Shown here: piece after piece, positions 52,401-64,000 of the stretch
Layout: each line of letters begins with the position of its first letter
Position numbering within the stretch: the stretch's first letter is position 1
Assembly (NCBI GenBank): GCA_013400975.1
Contig: WBMZ01010877.1
Span: 86,110 to 150,109, forward strand
DNA length: 64,000 nucleotides
Direction: 5' to 3'
Source of the DNA: Atrichornis clamosus
Lineage: Eukaryota; Chordata; Aves; Passeriformes; Menuridae
Notes under the pieces: model-generated
Databases searched by the model: none
What the model was told of the DNA's origin: nothing
The model's input: the letters and a program-made list of their open reading frames with translations, nothing else
Position numbers and translations under genes: made by a program

Positions 52401-55027
52401 ATAGAGGTAGGTTAAGAAATGCAAAAAAAAAAAAGGGCTGATTTTGTCTGGTGTAGGTGGCCCTTAACATCAATATTGAAAAACAAAGGCAAAGTCATTA
52501 CTGTGAAGATAGGCTTTATATATGAAGCACTGGGTGTGCAAGGAAAAAAATCTACATGCAACCTTCCAAAAGGAGTTTTAAGGAAGAAGCCCATGTCCTT
52601 CTTTTTTAGGTGACTGCTTGAGATAGTGCCTTTAAAACAAAATAGTATTTTTCACAAGGATCACTTTATTTCCCTGAGTTTTGTGTACAGCTGAGATAAA
52701 CAATTCCACTTCTCTGTTATTAAGAGCAATTTCATTTATGTTATATCTGATATTCAAACATATGTGTTTGTGCAACAGAATTGTCAAATATACTGGCTTA
52801 GTTTTGGAAGTTTTGTATGTGATACATAGCTTGTGTTTAACAGAAACAAGCAACAAAGTTTCATTTTTTTCTTTTTATTTTTCTTTTTTTTTTTTTAAGA
52901 TTTCAGTGACTATGCTGGAAATATCTTTTTTTTTGTTGTCCTGATCTGATTGGAGGTGGGTTTGGGATTTGATTATTTTTTGAAGTAGGAAGGTATTTTT
53001 ACATAAATACTAAAGCCTGACTACATTTCTCAAATAAGTCAAGTATTTTACTTGAAGTATTTGTATTAACTGATGCTTAGAGAGAACTGTTGAAGGGGTG
53101 AATGTGAGGTAGAGGAAAAGCAGATAACTATGATTTGTTATTAGAGCTTTACCTTTCTGTTTATTTTAGTTTAATGATAGCTCTTGTACACAGACACACC
53201 CCTTCTCTGCATTGCCTTCTGTTTGCTCTGTCTGTTTAATTGAATTAATTAAGTCTTCAGAGTTTACCAGGAGTTGCTCCTAAAATGGCAGGTTAGCTGG
53301 TGTGGTAACATGTGGTAAGGCTAACACACGCCCAGGTCTAGCAAAAGCAGAAGAGGGGCCTTACTGATAATTGTGGATCCTCCACAACCTAAAAGCAGGG
53401 TTTGGACATTGCTAAGTCTTTCCAGCAGTCAAGTCATACTTGCCAATTTTTAAGTATTTGAATAAGGAACACTGATTGTGATCTTCATTTCAAGTTTCAA
53501 ATTTCCCAAATTATTCTAGACACATTAAAACACCATAAATCTTCCTGAAGCTGATTTGTGTTTATTTTTTTTGCCGTGAACCAATTTTTGGTAAAGGAAG
53601 GAGAAGACTTTGAAAATGTGAAGAATGTGACAAGTTAAATTCTTGAAAAATTCCATTTCCTTGATCATTGAAGAGGAGGAAAAGCAAACTGCCAGTAATT
53701 TAAATATGATAATTTCTGTCATAACTTGACAAGAGATGTGAACAAAAGACATTAAATAGATGAAGACAGAGGAAAATTGAGAGCACAGAATCTAGTATAT
53801 GCAGAGCTGGATAATGTCTGTTGAAACAACGTGACTTTGCTTGGTTTCTATAAATGCTCTGCAGCTAAATTAATGTAAGTCAGATTTTTTTGGCAAGCAA
53901 TATTCTCTAACTTGGCTCATAAATGAACACAGGATCAAAGAAGACGGTTTTTCTTCCACATAGCAATATAATTTAATTATTTTTTCTTTAAATGAGCATA
54001 CACCTTTCTACAAACACATGCTGCAAAAACTGGTTAGAGAGAGGAAGATACAGAAAGAAAGAAGGTGCTGTGGGAAATTACAAGATTAAGCTTGCGAGAC
54101 TAACTACTCTTCATTTTCCACTTAAGATACCTGGTATAAAGTAGGAGTGTTGTACTGTGGTCTACAACCAAAATATATCTGTAAGTGGATGTGTGTCTGA
54201 ATATCCTTGCAGTATACAGTTAAGTTCCTAAAAAAACCCAGTATGCTTTAATGAAGACAATTTTTAAACCCTCTTATATAAGAAAAAGAAGCAGAAGGAG
54301 CTGACAGGTTTTTATTGTTATACTTATTATTTTGTAGCTAAGTGGCAGGGGAGAGCTGTAGTTATAACTAGTACTTGTTTATTAAAACATTTATCATAAA
54401 AGAAAAGGCTCCTTCTGTCCATAGGTTTAAATTCTGAACTCATGTTCTTACAGCAGCAAATTCTTATTTTAAAATATTCTGTGGTAAAGGTTTGGTATAT
54501 TCTCCTCCTTTTTAAAATGTAGATGTTCATTTTTAAACAAGCTACAATGTGAGTTAGACCTACAAATCAAATTATGTTAATGTTTGGGAGGAAGAGAGGG
54601 AACAATAAAGGATATGTCCCCAACTTTGCAGAGTGTTAATGCATGTTATGTGCACCTACCAGTTTTCTCCTGGTCTTTCACTCCCTACGTTTTTATGGAC
54701 TCTTCCTCTCATATCCAGTCTGCACTGGTCTTTGCATCCTGTTTCTACTGCAGCTGTCAATAGCTGTCAGTGACAGCCGAGTGTCACCTCTGAGTGCCTG
54801 TGGAGGGGAGTGTAGGGAAGGAGCAACCTGCACAGCCTCTTGGCCCACCGTCTGATCAGCAAAGATAACAACAAAGACAACAAAAGTTTCCTTTTCATAA
54901 TTGACATTAAATTTGAGAAAGTAATTTGAGAAATGGCCCACTATATGGACTGTATGGCTACTCTGATCTCTGCACTTCCATTAATCTAGGCCTTTACTGT
55001 CAGAAAATTTCCATGGATTATATGTAC
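49456..55027 (+). other. CNTNAP2: Intron, 5.6 kb without a recognised element
   Basis: AT-rich, unique-looking sequence. Short homopolymer runs occur near 51130, 51730, 52340, 52425 and 52890. No exon, RNA gene or clear transposon was seen, and no open frame resembles a protein family. Confidence 0.65.
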
Positions 55028-55032
55028 GTTTC
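55028..55032 (+). repeat. Target-site duplication, left copy (GTTTC)
   Basis: GTTTC directly before the reverse-oriented LTR, repeated exactly at 55625-55629. Confidence 0.9.
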
Positions 55033-55624
55033 TGTCATGCTTTAGCCCCAGCCAGCAGCCAAGCCCCACACAGCTGCTCACGCAATCCCTCACCACTGGG
55101 ACTGGGGAGAGAATCAGAAATGTATTAGCCAAAAAACTCATGGGTTGAGGTAAAGACAGTTTAATAAGGAAAGAAAAAGCCATGCACACAGGCAACACAA
55201 AACAAGGGATTAATTCACTGCTTCCTGTGGGCGGGCAGGTGTTCAGCTATCTCCAGGAGAGCAGGGCCCCATCATGTGCAATGGTTAGCTGGGAAGACAA
55301 ATGTCATCATTCCAAATGTCCCCCATTTCCTCCTTCTTTCCCCACTTTATATGCTGAGCATGATGCCATATGGTCTGGAATATTCCTTTGGTCATTTGGG
55401 GTCACCTGTCCTGGCTGTGTCTCCTCCCAGCCTCCCAATCACCCCCAGCTTCCTGGCCAGTTTGACAGTTCGAGGAGCAGGACAGGCCTTGGCTCTGTGT
55501 GAGCCCTGCTCAGCAATAACAAAACATCTCTGTGTTATCAACCCTGTGTTCAGCACAAATCCAAAACACAGCCCCACACCAGCCAGTGCGAAGAAAATTA
55601 ACTCTACTCCAGCTCAAACCAGCA
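55033..55624 (-). mobile_element. Solo LTR of an avian endogenous retrovirus, ERVL-like, minus strand
   Basis: 592 bp bounded by TG...CA with a perfect 5-bp duplication GTTTC. On the minus strand it starts TGCTGGTTTGAGCTGG and ends GGGGCTAAAGCATGACA. Landmarks in that orientation are CAAAGGAATATTCCAGACCA, a TATA box AGCATATAAAGTGG (plus-strand positions about 55343-55356), a TTATTAAACTG polyadenylation-type signal (about 55158-55168) and GATTCTCTCCCCAGTCCC near the end. No internal retroviral sequence is present, so it is a solo LTR. It is related to, but clearly diverged from, the LTR at 44.8 kb, especially between the TATA box and the polyadenylation signal. Antisense to the host gene. The local GC content is well above that of the surrounding intron. 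Confidence 0.93.
55343..55356 (-). promoter_or_regulatory. TATA box of the reverse-strand solo LTR
   Basis: On the minus strand AGCATATAAAGTGG, a good TATA box, sits in the block conserved with the other LTR, roughly 270 bp from the LTR's 5' end. If active it would start an antisense transcript within the CNTNAP2 intron. Confidence 0.6.
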
Positions 55625-55629
55625 GTTTC
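55625..55629 (+). repeat. Target-site duplication, right copy (GTTTC)
   Basis: Exact partner of the GTTTC at 55028-55032. It fixes both ends of the LTR. Confidence 0.9.
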
Positions 55630-57975
55630 TAAATAATCATTTGAACCTCTTAACTGTGATTGATAATTTTATGATATGCTTAGTCCCATTCTTTGTGTGT
55701 CTCACACTGTAACCTAAAAAATCTTGATGAAGTCTGCCCCACTGTCTGCATAATCTCCTTGCACAAAATCTTTGGATTCGTGATAGGAAAAGCCAATTAA
55801 AAAAACTTATACCACTGGCATGAAAGCTAGCTCATGGGCATAAGCCAGCTGTAAAATTCTTAAGGAGTGCTGCTGTAGGTGTGTATCATACTTCATTTAC
55901 AAATAAGGACATGTCTCACTGGAAATTTTGCTTCAACATGTTTCTGATAACAACACTGGAACAGATTGTAGACTTATAAGAAGACTTAACCTTCACTGAA
56001 AAATAGATTCAAAGTAAGATATTTGAATTCTATAGGCTTTGCATATGCCTAGGCCCCAGTCAGTGAGAACTTTTTATGTATACCACTGGGTCTTGTTTTA
56101 AAAATATACTCTTCACTCACTGTTGCATTTTCTTATCTTCTTATCTTTCTATAGTCATTTGTAATAGTGTGGTATTTAAGGTAGAAAAAAAGAGTTTTTA
56201 CTCTTTAAGGTGTGCTTATTTTGACGCAGTAATAATATCTGTAGTCCTATCATTTCAGGACCATCCACACTAAAGACTTCCAGAGGACTGACTTCCTTCT
56301 ATTTTTGTCTTATAATTACCAAGCTTACTTATATGATCATTTTTGGAGGATGCTAATATGCTTGTTTGAAAGCCCTGGGTCTGTAGAACATTTGTATGTT
56401 TTATATATTTTCTACTGCCCTGCCTTTCCTTTAGATGCCTATAGAGCCAGCAGAGCTATCCAGTATTTGCATTATAGTCACAACTGTCATAAGTGTTTAG
56501 AAACAGACTGTGACACATTAGAATGAATTGGCCTTGTCCATCATGCTCTGTAAAAGTAAACTTTGTATATTTTTAAATGTTATTCCAAGTACCCATTCTT
56601 TGCTGGAGTAGTCCCACTTAGATGCCAGATATGTAAGTGTAAAACCATTCCACATAGAATAAAATCCAGAATTCTCCCAACATTGATATAAGATGCTCAG
56701 CCCATTAAAAATTGGTATAACAGTGAACTGTTGCAGCATTGATAAACAAACCACCATTCCTGCTGTTAACATGGATTATCTGTTTTTAACTCAGAAGCCT
56801 ACTCTTTCATTTTAGTACCAAAAACTCATGCAGGAGGGAAAGGTTTGAAATTGAATCAAGATCTTCAAATCACCTGACAGATTATCTCCCATATTCACAT
56901 TAAGGAATTGGAGATTCTTTTGACTTAGAAGTTTACTGGCTCATTATGTTTAATTTGCTATCAGCAGGACCAGTTGTGCATGTGCTTGTTCCATATGACT
57001 GCAGTTGGAAAAAGCAGAGCATCAGAATTCAGACTGTTATCCAGATTAAATTCTTTTTACTTTTCATTTGAGTCAGCTTCCAGATTTTCCATCAAAATGC
57101 AAGCTTCATTGCACTTTTTCAATGCTAGACTTGAATAGCTTTATCATAACCAACCTTATTAATTCAGCAGGAGCAACTTCTCCCAAAGCATGACATTTCT
57201 ATGGAAACCTGGAGAAAGTTCCTCCTTCTGGATTAGAAGTGCTTTTTTTGAAGCACTGAATGAACTGGAGATTTCTAGGGCATAGTAACAATAAGAACAA
57301 ATGTAACATCACAAAGGCCTAAACTACACGAAGAGTGACTGAGCATGATCCAAATTGTAAGCCTGACATTAGTATGTGAAGATGAAATGGCTTTCCTGTT
57401 GCCGTGTCTTAGGAGAATGAAATCAAACACTAAGGACTTTGTGTGTTTCCTGATTTTCTATACTGCAAAGTAAATCCTAAGTCCTTAGTGAATGAGCTGC
57501 AATAATTGCCAGCCTTCTTTAATAAATCAACATTTAATTACCAGCTTGACAGGTCATAGAAGTTTAAAAAGAAGTTGGAAAATACAGAACAAGAAGGTTT
57601 ATCAAGCTACCCTCATTTCTGTGCTGTTTAACCCAATCCTAAACAAAGTATCCTGGCAAGTTTTTATAAACAGCTGGCAAAATTATCATACACTGGATGA
57701 CTTAAAAAGCAATGCATAGACAAATTATTTCAGAAAGAGTGTTATTTAAAGTTTTTGACTTCTGCCAGTATTCCTGCCAGTAAGGGAATTTGATTTCCAT
57801 TTACATGCTTTGGAATCTGAGATGTGGCTTTATTAAATTTTTTTCATCAAACTAAAACAACATTAGTTACACCACCAAATTTTCAGAGAAGTTTTGTTTA
57901 AAAATCCGTTTCCAGATGGTTTTTTTGATATGAAGGCAGTCATGCATGAAAATACAGATTTACTATGGTAAATAT

Positions 57976-57998
57976 GTTTATTTACTTATTTATTTACT
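57976..57998 (+). repeat. TTTA-type simple repeat
   Basis: Interrupted TTTA/TTAC units over about 23 bp. Ordinary intronic low-complexity DNA. Confidence 0.75.
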
Positions 57999-59647
57999 GT
58001 GGATTTTTAGGACAGTTTCAAAGCTGTTGTTTTATAGCATATTTTATTGTTCAAGTTGCTTTGTCTCAGTGATGAAAAGGTAAAATTTAAGGAATAAATT
58101 CACCATGTTCACATTTTTAGTAGTTCAGAAGATAAATGTATGTAACACTGTCTATTTAAGGGAATACTTTAGAGAATTTGGAAAAACACAGTAAGTCCTC
58201 AATAGAATTAATTTAATATTCAAATTACATGGCTTTTTATTTACTAATTTTTTTATCTAATCTCTTGTGGTAGTTATATTAAAAATAGCTTCTTTTTAAA
58301 CAATAATTTAAGTTTTTGGGTTTTGTTTTCCTTGTTTCTCACTGGAACACCAAATGATAGTTCTATAGTATGCTATTTTTCAAAAGTAACATCCATCCAC
58401 AGAGGTGTTTCTTGCCATGCTGGCCTTTCAAGAATGACAGCAGAGTAAATAGCTCCAGTAACTTTTCTGTAAGGTGTGTATGTTCTGTGCATAGGCTCAA
58501 ATTAAAAAAAAAACCCACTTTGTTCTTTTTGTTCTTGTTTTTGGGGAGAGAAGGGATTTGTCAGCAGATCCCAAATAGTTAAATGAAATTATGGATCCTT
58601 TAAATGAAAATAGACCTTCTAAGATGACTTGGCCCCAGCAGTCCCTCACCAGTGTCCAGGCCACCAGCGTGGGTCCAGGTGTCAGCAGCAGCCTGTACTC
58701 CTGTCACAGCCAAAAAGTTGTGCTCAGCCGTGTTTAACTGACAGTGTCACAAGGCCTTTAGCAAGAGTGAGCTGAGTGATTTATCACAATTCAGCTTATG
58801 AGTTGCGTAGTTCAATCATCTATCTTCATAAAATGCTAGTGACAGCCTCTACCATGCATCAGAATGTTGCTAACCCAAGTAAAGTATGATGCACAGATAA
58901 TATGTTTTCATGATTTATTGACTGTGGGTCCTACAATTGCTAATTATGCATATGACAGACCACCTAATGCATAAAATGCAACAGAAAATCTGCAATGAAA
59001 AATTATTATAGCAGTGCAGTTCAAGTTCCTATCAAAAGAAATTTTACAGTAAAAGAGATGAAATTTTCTGACCCTATAAAAACCAATATTTACATTAGTA
59101 ATTTTTAATAAAACCTATGGAAAGGGAAGAAAAAATATAAAGACCTACCAGGTTTTAACCTCCCTATTTTCCATTGTGGTCTCACTTTTTATCTAAAAAC
59201 TGATAAAATTATTAAAAGTTGAGTGGATGAAAAAAAAATAATTGGAAAAGACACCTTTATTATTGATAATTCCTGAAGTGTCACCTTATTCTTAAGTATC
59301 ACATAACAGACTAATTTCCTAATCTTATCAGATTTGACAAAATCTCTGGTGTAATTTATTTCTTCTCTTCTCTACAAGAACAAAGACAAAATTAAGTAAA
59401 ATATAAAGACGTTTGTGAAGTAAAAAGCAATAGTAAAGTGGTTATTACAATTGTATAGTAAGCAAAGAGCTTAAAAAAGCTTTTGAAATATGAATTAGTA
59501 CTACACTTCACTGTAAGAAACTGTTGAACTGTTAGAATCTATCATTATTCCCCTTAACAAAATGCCTTAAGGAAAAAGGAACAGAAAACAAACCTGCTAT
59601 CTATGAACAACATTCATACTTGAGTTAGAATCTTCAGCTTGAGTGTG

Positions 59648-59667
59648 TTCTATAAAAATTTATAGAA
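59648..59667 (+). repeat. AT-rich inverted repeat (9-bp arms, 2-nt loop)
   Basis: TTCTATAAA, then AA, then TTTATAGAA: perfect complementary arms. Too short and AT-rich to imply a transcribed hairpin. Confidence 0.8.
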
Positions 59668-59982
59668 TAAAAATTCTCTAAATATTCTATATAAACTTAC
59701 CTACTCTACAAACTGCTGGTCCTTCTACTCACAGAAAGATAAATGTAGATTTGAAAGTAGAGCTGCATTTCTAGCAGAAATTTGTTCTAGCTGTTTACTT
59801 GAAGCTCAGGAGTTATTAATTTAGTGCAGACTGATTCCCTCACTGTCAGAACAGATTCAGTAATTATGAGTGGCTACACTATATATAAACTGAGTTGGGA
59901 CCAAATATTTTTTTTAATGAAATCTAGTAGCAATTGTAACTGGGAAAAGCTGCTGCCTCTCTATTACAAGGGTTTTGATTAT

Positions 59983-60040
59983 CACAGAATGGTGGGTGTG
60001 AACAATACTGCAGCTCATTTAATCCAACTCCCTGAAAGTT
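59983..60040 (-). mobile_element. Possible decayed CR1 3' end, reverse orientation
   Basis: On the plus strand ATCACAGAATGGTGGG followed by CAGCTCATTTAATCCAACTCC resembles the reverse complement of a CR1 tail, where a terminal ATAGAATGG repeat is followed by a CATCTAGTCCAAC block. The middle is diverged and no coding part follows. Tentative. Confidence 0.4.
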
Positions 60041-61159
60041 TAGAGGTTGGCCTAAATTCTCATCTATTACAGATGCCTGCAGGTTCAGGACTTCAGCAGA
60101 AGAGTTTTGCTTAGATCACTATTGCACTTTCCTCTCCAGTATCATTAACCCCAGCCAAACTCCCTGTACATAAAGCACAAATATATATTTGTGTGGCTCT
60201 TTAATAATTTTTCGTATTATTATTTCTGAGACATATGATTTTATAGATGTTATATTGATAACATCACCATTTCAGATCTCTTAATCCCTCCAGTACAGGT
60301 GTAGATGCAGGTATCTTGTGCATGTGAGGTGCATATCACTGTGCTTCTCCCATGTCAGCTTTCCCAGTGTCCTATCAATTGTATTGACAGGGCTGCTCTA
60401 TTCCTAGCTCTCCTCTGTTACAGCCAATGGATTCATTCTGGATTTCAAAGGTAGCACTTCTAGGACCCAGCACTGTAAGAGTGCTCAGCTCTGATCTCAC
60501 TGCTGTGTGGCGAAAGAACTGCCTTTCCTTCTCTCACCGGGTGTGGGCTGAAGTCATTCCTCATTTTCTAGGAGTCTGGGGAAACTCTGCAGAAATTCAC
60601 TGTTCATCTAATGCTGTGTAAAGGAGCAGCAAAATAAGGCACTGTATATTTGAATAGATGACCTTCTCAAAGGTGCAAGGTTTAGACATTTAAACAACAC
60701 ATTCCTCTTTGACAACCCTTAGTGCAAGATGCAGGTGAGAGGGAATACTGCCATTTCGAACTGGCAGGGAAGCAGAGGGGACTGGAGGCATTTTCAGGTT
60801 TCTCTACCTCTTACTTCTTTTATGCCAAAAGGCTGCTTTCATTAGATATTTCCTCATAAATGAACACATGAAATATGCTTTTAAAACCTAGGACAGAGTT
60901 AATGGACAGAGTCAGAGAACACACTTTCTTGACTTTGAGATATAACTTGCATTGTCCAACAGCAGTCTGTGAAAGGCAATATTCAGTAAAAGGTAAAGCA
61001 GTACTTCAGTGTTAGCATTTTAATTATGTTTTTATGGTTTTCTTAGAAATCACTCCCTAAGGTCCAAATATTTATATTGTGGCTCCCTTTGAGGCAAAAA
61101 ATATTTTATGTATACCTGCTACTGTGCCCTTAACAATGAATATATAATGTATAAAAACA

Positions 61160-61430
61160 TTGTCCTGTAGTGACAGAACAAGAGGGCATGGCCTCAAGCT
61201 GTGCCAGGGGAGGGGCAGATTGGGCATCTGGAAGAATGTTTTCCCTGAAAGTGTGGTTAAACATTGGAACAGGCAGCCCAGGGAGATGGTGGAGTCACCA
61301 TCCCTGGAAGTGTTCAAGAAATGACTGGACATGGGATTTAGTGCTATGGTTTAGTTGCCATGGTTCAGTCAAAGGTTGGACTCGATGATCTTGGAGGTCT
61401 TTGACAACCTTAGTGATTCTATGATTCTAT
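61160..61430 (+). mobile_element. CR1 LINE, short 3' end
   Basis: Begins in the segment encoding [11 protein letters not shown] and continues through [22 protein letters not shown] then replaces the usual arginine codon, and the copy continues into a tail with GGACTCGATGATCTTGGAGG and two terminal repeats, GATTCTATGATTCTAT. About 270 bp long, 5'-truncated, same sense as the host gene. Its coding part carries only the last 60 or so residues of ORF2 and cannot be functional. It stands close to the family sequence, so it is one of the better preserved copies in the window. Confidence 0.94.
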
Positions 61431-63983
61431 TAAAAAAATATTTTTAGTTAACAAAGGATCATTTGAAATTAACATTATATTAAGACTTTGGTTCACTAAG
61501 AGCTTTATTCTTTTTTTCCTATCAGTTTTCTGATTTTGAAAAGCATACACCTACTTAACACAAGGGAAATAATGATCTGTGGCAACAAATATATGCAAAT
61601 TCTGGGGCAAATATATTCTTTGAGCAAGGAGATGTCCCTTGAACTTCTCCCTTGCAGAGTGCTGTGGCAGAATGGTGTTTTATCACTTCTTCCTGAAGGC
61701 TTTTGATGGAAGAGAAGAGGCTGTTTTCTTTTCAAGTCAAGATCCCAATGTCCACAGCAAATGCTTTCCACATTTTAAACCTGGCTTTGTCTGCAGTAGC
61801 AAGGAGCACAGCACAACAGGAATGATCAACAGAGTAGAACAGTTCATGCTGAGACCTGAAAGTCCATGCAATGTCATTTGCACAAGAGACTGGGGTTTGC
61901 TAGTTTGGACTTAGTTTCATCTGAAGAAAATACAGCCCTCAGGCAGAGGCTTTTGCTAGTACAAAGCAAAGTCCACTATGTGGGACAACTGCAAAATTTG
62001 CTTTATGCACACTTTTCAGCAACAAACTAAAACCATAAAGCAGTTTACATGTAAACCTCTGCCTCCACCTCTATAGGACAGTGGTTCATGCTAAAAAAAA
62101 CTGCCTTCTGCTGTGCAGAGCTCTCTGGTTTTTTTTTTCTTTTGGATGCAGAACTGGTCTGTAGCAAGGTTAAGTCCATCCTCAAAGTGTCACTAACAGA
62201 GTCTCAACCACCACATAGAGAGTCGGTCAAAGAAAATCAGTCTTCACTGGTAGCACTGCTTGCTTCTGGCAGTGGAGTATTCCAGGTTTGAAAAACAGAT
62301 GGTTTTAAATAAGAAATGGTTTAATGTGGTTTGAGTTTAATGAAAAATAGATCATGAAGAAACACTTGGTCATTGGTATTTGTTAGATAATGTCAACATT
62401 TAGTAGTTTTTTCTAGTGGGGAGCAGTGGGTTTGTTTTTTCTACAGTTCATTCCTCTGGCACAGAGGCAAAGGTACAACTAAATCCTTGTAAAAAGTGCT
62501 AAATTTCATTTAGAAGAAAAAATGCAATGTTTCTCCTATTTATCACGTGAGGCCTATGTACAATGAAGATAAAATTATAAACAGAATTTTCATATAATAG
62601 GATTAAGACATGAAAAGAGCTGCTATGTGTATCTCTTTTCAGAAAATCTTGTGCCTATAGCTTGTATATCTTCTAAACAGGAGCATAAAGAAAGTGTTAA
62701 GAGTGCTGATTTAAAAGTATTGCCAAATCAGCAGCATAAAGCTATTTTAGTGTGCCACAAGTTAAGTAATAAAGCTCTATCACCTCTTCTCCCGTCATAT
62801 GCTTGAAACTCTCAGTCATGCATTGATGACTGCTAGAAAATGTACTTTGGAAGAACTGCTTACATGTCTGAGACATATTTAGGCTTCAGTTTGCCAGAGT
62901 ACTTTAAGATGTGTACAGCTTTTATTCCCTTGAGTAATCTCGTACTAAAGAATGTTTTTAAATATTCTTGTTGATTCAGAGTCATGGCTGGGAAGCTTGT
63001 CTCAGGTATTTAAAATATCAAAACAAAGTTATATTTGATTTTTGCTGTTGTTCAGAAAATGTCAATTTATTTTTAGTTCAGTGGAGGTTTCTTCTGCTTT
63101 TTGTACCTGTTTTTTCTTAACAACATAACTCTCTGCACCAAACTCTGTTCTGTTTGCAATTAAGTATGATGTTTACACCAAAATGAAAGTGTTCAAGTTG
63201 GGAACCAGTGAGAAAATCAAGGGAGTCAATTAGTCTATGCTTCTTTTCACTGAATACTTCAGTGTTATGAAATTAAAAGTTACAGATTCACTTTCCTCCC
63301 TTGTCTGGAATATCTACTTATTTTTTAATATTGTTTAGCCAACATGAATGTACAAAGAATTAGTATCTCTGTCATGGTTTTGTGGGTATCCTAACTTGGC
63401 TAGTCCAAAGATAAGACAAAGTACTGTAGCTAACCTGCTGTATTCCTTTCAAATTTAGACATTTAAATAACAAATATACAGGAGATATTATAAATAATTA
63501 TAGTGATACAGAAGGGTCTCAAATTCAGAAAGGCTTTCTGTAAAATAGCTAAGCTAAATATACAGATAAATATGACAGAATAATATCCATAAAACAGTTA
63601 TCGTTAAGTTTCATAAGATGGAAAAGAAAGTACTGATTAGCTGACTTATCAAAATACTAAGCTGCTGAACATATAAAAATAATAATAATTCAGTGCAGAA
63701 TGGTATCTAGCAGGTGATGGTAAAAACTATAAAGCTTTATTAGTATAATGCAGTTCCTAAGACAATTTATTGCTTATAATTTACAAGACAAAAAAACCCC
63801 CCTATTTTCCAGAAAAAAACCTTAGAGATTTCTTCTATAAAGTGTTTATGTAGGATAAAGCAGCGTTAAATTACCAGATTTGATAATGATTATTTAAATT
63901 GATTGAATCATAAGAATAGATCATATTTTGCATTAGCATGTTTGTAGCTTTAAGTAAAGAAAGTTGATTGTGTTCTAGGTACT
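61431..63983 (+). other. CNTNAP2: Intron, 2.6 kb without a recognised element
   Basis: AT-rich sequence between the last CR1 and the possible LTR start at the window edge. Open frames are under 95 codons and not protein-like. No exon was seen. Confidence 0.6.
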
Positions 63984-64000
63984 TGTCGTGGTTTTGCTAG
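63984..64000 (+). mobile_element. Probable first 17 bases of a third ERVL-like LTR, cut by the window end
   Basis: TGTCGTGGTTTTGCTAG aligns with the LTR at 44.8 kb, where TGTTGTGGTTTCAGCTAG follows a leading TG, with two substitutions and one single-base gap. It starts with TG as an LTR must. With only 17 bases visible this is suggestive rather than proven. Confidence 0.45.

Larger units (their letters stand above)
55630..61159 (+). other. CNTNAP2: Intron, 5.5 kb, with at most one faint CR1 trace
   Basis: AT-rich intronic DNA. It contains a TTTA-type simple repeat near 57976-57998, a GC-richer patch at about 58630-58760 that I cannot identify, an AT palindrome at 59648-59667 and a possible old CR1 end near 59983. 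No exon or coding-like frame was seen. Confidence 0.65.

Noticed and set aside
55276..55632. Plus-strand open frames of 106-118 codons
   Set aside because: They lie inside the solo LTR on the strand opposite to its transcription. LTRs of this type are non-coding and GC-richer, which lengthens chance frames.
63371..63420. TGTCATGGTTTTG resembling an LTR 5' end
   Set aside because: Similarity ends after about 13 bases and neither the TATA block nor a CA end with duplication follows in the next 600 bases.
1..64000. tRNA, rRNA, CRISPR array, prokaryotic operon or phage-type system
   Set aside because: No cloverleaf, regularly spaced repeats or dense coding was seen. The window is vertebrate intron throughout.

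Overview
This window is vertebrate, almost certainly bird, nuclear DNA. It is AT-rich and dominated by intron. It holds one recognisable coding exon on the plus strand, plus chicken-repeat-1 (CR1) LINE remnants and solo LTRs of an avian endogenous retrovirus family. CR1 copies ending in ATTCTATG-type repeats together with these LTRs are typical of birds. I cannot resolve the order from the sequence; the LTR type would fit many neoavian birds, including songbirds.

The host gene is very probably CNTNAP2 (contactin-associated protein-like 2, CASPR2). The 265-bp exon at 2694..2958 has an AG acceptor and a GTAAGT donor. It encodes the end of the first laminin G domain of the ectodomain and the first half of the second. 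From memory of the human protein I match it to human coding exon 8. Bases 1..2693 would then be the end of intron 7, and 2959..64000 at least the first 61 kb of intron 8. CNTNAP2 is known for very large introns, so one exon in 64 kb is expected. I saw no second exon.

Within intron 8 I can support five CR1 fragments and a weaker sixth: 23568..24008 (+), 36238..36345 (-), 44190..44741 (+), 48280..49455 (-), 61160..61430 (+) and a faint one near 59983 (-). There are two full-length solo LTRs, 44775..45354 (+) and 55033..55624 (-). Each has TG...CA ends and a perfect 5-bp target duplication, which points to a class III (ERVL-like) element. The last 17 bases of the window look like the first bases of a third such LTR. 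The rest is unique-looking AT-rich intron with short simple repeats. No open frame outside the exon and the CR1 remnants looks like a gene, and no RNA gene, CRISPR array or bacterial or phage-type system is present.

The observations most worth a second look are: the roughly 100-nt, nearly pure T tract in front of the exon; the CR1 copy at 48280..49455, which has lost its reverse-transcriptase core and its 3' end; the pair of diverged solo LTRs in opposite orientation 10 kb apart; and a 650-bp strand-asymmetric pyrimidine block at 27.9-28.6 kb. I found no evidence of a previously undescribed system.
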